Below, one piece after another: positions 5,830-8,686 of a stretch of 8,686 nucleotides of DNA. Location: contig JABCYT010000104.1 in NCBI GenBank assembly GCA_013290035.1, positions 1 through 8,686 on the forward strand, read 5' to 3'. The position numbers were made by a program, and so were the translations under genes. Below the pieces are notes generated by a model. That model did no database searches, was not told the DNA's origin, and worked only from the letters and a program-made list of their open reading frames with translations. Within the stretch, counting starts at the first letter, position 1. Every line of letters starts with the position of its first letter. The stretch comes from Alphaproteobacteria bacterium (GTDB taxonomy: Bacteria > Pseudomonadota > Alphaproteobacteria > Reyranellales > Reyranellaceae).

Positions 5830-7269
5830 CTATTGAAAGTCGCGCACGTCGGCCAACGTCCCGCGGATGGCCGCAGCAGCGGCCATCGCCGGGCTCACCA
5901 GATGGGTGCGCCCGCCGCGGCCCTGCCGCCCTTCGAAGTTGCGGTTGGAGGTCGAGGCGCAGCGCTGGCCCGGTTCCAGCCGGTCGGCGTTCATGGCCAG
6001 GCACATCGAACAGCCCTGGATGCGCCATTCGAAGCCCGCCTCGAGGAAGATCTTGTCCAGGCCTTCCTTCTCGGCCTCGGCCTTCACCAGGCCGGAGCCC
6101 GGCACGACCATGGCCGACACGTTGGGCGCCACCTTGCGGCCGCGCGCGATCTCGGCGGCGGCGCGCAGATCCTCGATGCGGCCGTTGGTGCACGAGCCGA
6201 TGAACACGCGATCGATCGGCACGTCGACCAGGCGCGTGCCCGGCGTCAGGCCCATGTAGGCCAGCGAGCGCGTCCAGGCCTCGCGGCGATTCTCGTCCGG
6301 TGCGTTGGCCGGGTCGGGAACGACCTCGGTGATCGGCAACGCGTCCTGCGGGCTGGTGCCCCAGGTGACCATCGGCGGGATGTCCGAGGCCAGGAGATCG
6401 AGGCGCGCGTCGAAATTGGCGCCCTTGTCGCTCGGCAGCCGGCGCCATTGACCGAGCGCCAGGTCCCAGGCGCCGCCCTTGGGCGCGTAAGGCCGGCCTT
6501 CGAGATACTGGAAGGTCGTCTCGTCGGGCGCGATCAGGCCGGCGCGCGCGCCCGCCTCGATCGACATGTTGCAGACGGTCATGCGGCCTTCCATCGTCAT
6601 CTCGCGGATGGTGCGGCCGGCATATTCGATCACGTAGCCGGTGCCGCCCGCGGTGCCGAGCTTGCCGATGATGGCCAGGATCACGTCCTTCGCCGTGACG
6701 CCGAGCGGCAGGCTGCCCTCGACCGCGACACGCATGTTCTTGGCCGGCTTCTGGATCAGCGTCTGGGTGGCCAGCACATGCTCGACCTCCGAGGTGCCGA
6801 TGCCGAAGGCGAGCGCGCCGAAGGCGCCGTGCGTGGAGGTGTGGCTGTCGCCGCATACGAGGGTGATGCCCGGCAAGGTCAGGCCCTGCTCGGGGCCGAT
6901 CACGTGGACGATGCCGCGGCGCGGGTCGGCCATGCCGAAATAGGGCACGCCGAACTCGGCGACGTTCTTTTCCAGGGTCTCGACCTGGATGCGCGACTCC
7001 TCGTCCATGCCGCCCTGGCTGACGTCGGTCGTCGGCGTGTTGTGGTCGGCCACGGCGATGGTGGCGTCCGTCCGGCGCACCGGCCGGCCGGCCATGCGCA
7101 GGCCCTCGAAGGCCTGCGGGCTGGTCACCTCGTGGACGAGGTGGCGGTCGATGTAGATCACGCAGGTGCCGTCGTCCTGGCGATGGACGACATGGGCATC
7201 CCAGATCTTCTCGAACAGGGTGCGCGGCGGCGGGGGAGGCGGCGGAGCCGCCTTCTTGCGGAACGCCAT
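5830..7269 (-). CDS. leuC: 3-isopropylmalate dehydratase, large subunit
   Basis: A 479-residue aconitase-family large subunit that carries the catalytic [4Fe-4S] cluster of isopropylmalate isomerase. The cluster cysteines are Cys360 in [10 protein letters not shown] and Cys420 and Cys423 in GCSMCLAMN; other hallmarks are [19 protein letters not shown] near the start, [20 protein letters not shown], and the C-terminal [19 protein letters not shown]. The cysteines are 13 positions later than in E. coli LeuC because of an N-terminal extension that includes seven consecutive prolines before the conserved [13 protein letters not shown]. The ATG at 7269 is seven nt after the rplS stop, implying translational coupling; its own ribosome site is weak. 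An upstream ATG at 7350 would run 27 residues through rplS coding DNA and is unlikely. Placement in a ribosomal operon ties leucine synthesis to growth rate. Confidence 0.96.
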   Translation of the reverse strand: MAFRKKAAPPPPPPPRTLFEKIWDAHVVHRQDDGTCVIYIDRHLVHEVTSPQAFEGLRMAGRPVRRTDATIAVADHNTPTTDVSQGGMDEESRIQVETLEKNVAEFGVPYFGMADPRRGIVHVIGPEQGLTLPGITLVCGDSHTSTHGAFGALAFGIGTSEVEHVLATQTLIQKPAKNMRVAVEGSLPLGVTAKDVILAIIGKLGTAGGTGYVIEYAGRTIREMTMEGRMTVCNMSIEAGARAGLIAPDETTFQYLEGRPYAPKGGAWDLALGQWRRLPSDKGANFDARLDLLASDIPPMVTWGTSPQDALPITEVVPDPANAPDENRREAWTRSLAYMGLTPGTRLVDVPIDRVFIGSCTNGRIEDLRAAAEIARGRKVAPNVSAMVVPGSGLVKAEAEKEGLDKIFLEAGFEWRIQGCSMCLAMNADRLEPGQRCASTSNRNFEGRQGRGGRTHLVSPAMAAAAAIRGTLADVRDFQ

Positions 7270-7276
7270 GGCGCGC

Positions 7277-7762
7277 CTACTTCTTGCCGCCGCCCTTGGC
7301 GGCGCGCACGGTGCCATCGGACTTGGGCTTTTCCTTCTTGAGCTTCTCACGCCGCGGCCGCTTGATCGCCTCCTCGGCCTGCTCGGCGACCAGCTCGCGC
7401 TGGGCCTCGACGTCCTCGGCGATGCGGCTCGCCTTGCCGCGCAAATCGCGCAGGTAATAGAGCTTGGCGCGGCGCACGACGCCTTTGCGCACGACCTCGA
7501 TCTCCCAGATGTTCGGGCTGTAGAGCGGAAACACGCGCTCGACGCCCTCGCCGAAGCTGATCTTGCGCACCGTGAAGGCGGAGTTCACGCCGGCGTTCTT
7601 GCGGCCGATGCACAGGCCCTCATAGACCTGGAGGCGTTCGCGGTTGCCTTCCTGCACCTTGACGTGCACGCGCAACGTGTCGCCGGCCTCGAAGCGCGGC
7701 ACCGGCCGCTCGGACTGCACCTTGTCGATCGTCGTCTGGCCGATCGTATCGAGAATGTTCAT
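7277..7762 (-). CDS. rplS: 50S ribosomal protein L19
   Basis: A 161-residue protein of the large ribosomal subunit, located at the contact with the 30S subunit. The L19 core fills residues 1-113, with [52 protein letters not shown] and [25 protein letters not shown] segments. After it comes a charged tail of about 45 residues rich in Lys, Arg and Glu that ends GGGKK; E. coli L19 is 115 residues and lacks it, whereas longer L19 proteins are known in alphaproteobacteria. I chose ATG 7762 (MNILDTIG) because AAAGGA lies eight nt upstream and because related L19 proteins begin MNI; an ATG at 7771 is only three nt from that site. The gene follows trmD by 16 nt and precedes leuC by 7 nt. Confidence 0.95.
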   Translation of the reverse strand: MNILDTIGQTTIDKVQSERPVPRFEAGDTLRVHVKVQEGNRERLQVYEGLCIGRKNAGVNSAFTVRKISFGEGVERVFPLYSPNIWEIEVVRKGVVRRAKLYYLRDLRGKASRIAEDVEAQRELVAEQAEEAIKRPRREKLKKEKPKSDGTVRAAKGGGKK

Positions 7763-7778
7763 CGCATCCATCCTTTCG

Positions 7779-8507
7779 TCACTTCTCTTCGTTCGTTGCG
7801 GTCCGCCGGCGCGCCCACAGATCGGGTCGCCGTCGCCGCGTGATTTCTTCCCGCTGTCTCATCCGCCATTCGGCGACCTTGCCGTGGTGGCCCGAGACCA
7901 GAACCTCCGGCACGCGCCGCTCGGTTCCGTCGGGACCGGTCCAGCTCGCGGGCCTTGTGTAGTGCGGGTACTCCAGCAACCCGTCCTCGAAACTCTCCTC
8001 GCTCGCCGACTGCGGCTCGCCCATCACGCCGGGCAACAGCCGCACGCAGCAATCCATCACCGCCATGGCCGCGATCTCGCCGCCCGAAAGCACGAAATCG
8101 CCGACCGAAATCTCCTCCAGCGCGTGGGCCTCGATGACCCTCTCGTCGACGCCCTCGAACCGCCCGCACACCAGCACCACACCCGGACCCGCCGCCAGCG
8201 CCCGCCCGCGCGCCTGCGTGAACGGCGCGCCGCGGGGCGACAGCAACAGCTTCGGCGTTTCCGCCATTCCCGGCGTCTCGGCAACCGCCAGAAGCGCCGC
8301 CGACAGCACGTCGGGCTTCATCACCATGCCGGCGCCGCCCCCGAAGGGCGCATCGTCCACCGTGCCATGGCGATCCTTGGCGAACCGCCTGATGTCGACG
8401 GCCTCGAGCCGCCACACGCCTTCCTTCAACGCCTTGCCGGCCAGGCTCTCGCCCAGCGGGCCCGGAAACATCTCCGGGAAGAGCGAGAGCGCCGTCGCGC
8501 GCCACAC
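7779..8507 (-). CDS. trmD: tRNA (guanine-37-N1)-methyltransferase
   Basis: A 242-residue SPOUT-class enzyme that methylates G37 next to the anticodon with S-adenosylmethionine, which prevents +1 frameshifting. Motifs include [19 protein letters not shown] at 9-27, [15 protein letters not shown] at 51-65, [10 protein letters not shown] at 89-98, and the knotted cofactor site [14 protein letters not shown] (111-124) with [13 protein letters not shown] (132-144), then [11 protein letters not shown] at 176-186. The residue before Ser-Phe (171), commonly Asp in gammaproteobacterial TrmD, is Glu. Translation starts at GTG 8507; a TAG directly upstream in frame rules out a longer form, and AGGA lies four nt before it. 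It follows rimM by six nt, as in many bacterial rpsP-rimM-trmD-rplS operons. Confidence 0.95.
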   Translation of the reverse strand: MWRATALSLFPEMFPGPLGESLAGKALKEGVWRLEAVDIRRFAKDRHGTVDDAPFGGGAGMVMKPDVLSAALLAVAETPGMAETPKLLLSPRGAPFTQARGRALAAGPGVVLVCGRFEGVDERVIEAHALEEISVGDFVLSGGEIAAMAVMDCCVRLLPGVMGEPQSASEESFEDGLLEYPHYTRPASWTGPDGTERRVPEVLVSGHHGKVAEWRMRQREEITRRRRPDLWARRRTATNEEK

Positions 8508-8513
8508 CTTGTC

Positions 8514-8686
8514 CTACGCCTCCTTCGTTTCCCCACCCGCCAGCACGCCCGCCGGCGGATCGACTAAAACCTTGCCACCCTCGACGTCGATCTCGGGCAC
8601 CACCGCGTCAGTGAAGGGCAGCATCACCGAACTGCGTGACGAGCTGCCGCCCGAAACCTCCATCGCCCGTCCGGCCCCGAAATCGT
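8514..8686 (-). CDS. rimM: Ribosome maturation factor, C-terminal part (partial)
   Basis: The last 56 residues of RimM, which helps assemble the head of the 30S subunit; the gene starts beyond the right edge of the window. The PRC-barrel end is clear: DFGAGRAMEV, then MLPFTDAVVPEIDVEGGKV and the closing VDPPAGVL. The DFGAG and LPFT...VPEID pattern is typical of RimM. It ends TAG at 8516-8514, six nt before the trmD GTG, in the usual order rimM-trmD-rplS. Confidence 0.9.
   Translation of the reverse strand, partial: DFGAGRAMEVSGGSSSRSSVMLPFTDAVVPEIDVEGGKVLVDPPAGVLAGGETKEA

Noticed and set aside
5212..7341. Open frame of 709 codons on the plus strand opposite leuC and the RDD gene
   Set aside because: It lies antisense to well-identified genes with full motif sets, and its product is Arg/His/Gly/Asp-rich without any domain. 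Long open antisense frames are expected in GC-rich coding DNA.
1..8686. CRISPR arrays, tRNA or rRNA genes, insertion sequences and attachment sites
   Set aside because: No spaced direct repeats, tRNA-like folds, transposase fragments or terminal inverted repeats were seen on reading both strands.

Overview
The window is GC-rich DNA, very probably from an alphaproteobacterium. The minus-strand order rimM-trmD-rplS-leuC, with leuD and leuB shortly after, and the long C-terminal tail on L19 both suggest this. Genus cannot be fixed from the sequence alone.

Right part (2886-8686, all minus strand): a housekeeping block read right to left. It holds the 3' end of rimM (16S rRNA processing), trmD (tRNA m1G37 methyltransferase), rplS (ribosomal protein L19), leuC, a strong hairpin terminator, two tandem RDD-family membrane proteins, leuD and leuB. 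LeuC and LeuD form isopropylmalate isomerase and LeuB is the next leucine-pathway enzyme. The leu genes are therefore split by an RDD pair, and leuC is attached to the translation operon.

Left part (1-2885): a small extracytoplasmic-stress module. An ECF sigma factor and a membrane anti-sigma factor with 20 nt of overlap lie on the plus strand. Divergently, on the minus strand, lie a broken metallophosphoesterase copy, an intact exported metallophosphoesterase, and the first 40 residues of an exported protein that looks like a c-type cytochrome. Between the two arms (1505-1574) are two divergent promoters with the same bipartite signal, GGAATAA-N14-CGGTATT. This fits a sigma factor that drives both its own operon and the metallophosphoesterase/cytochrome operon. 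A decayed third copy of the signal precedes the intact metallophosphoesterase, suggesting that gene and promoter were once duplicated in tandem.

The two parts meet tail to tail: the anti-sigma and leuB stop codons together form TGATCA with no bases between them. The most interesting region is 1100-1600: the mirrored ECF promoters, the nonsense-interrupted phosphoesterase and a probably leaderless sigma factor message.
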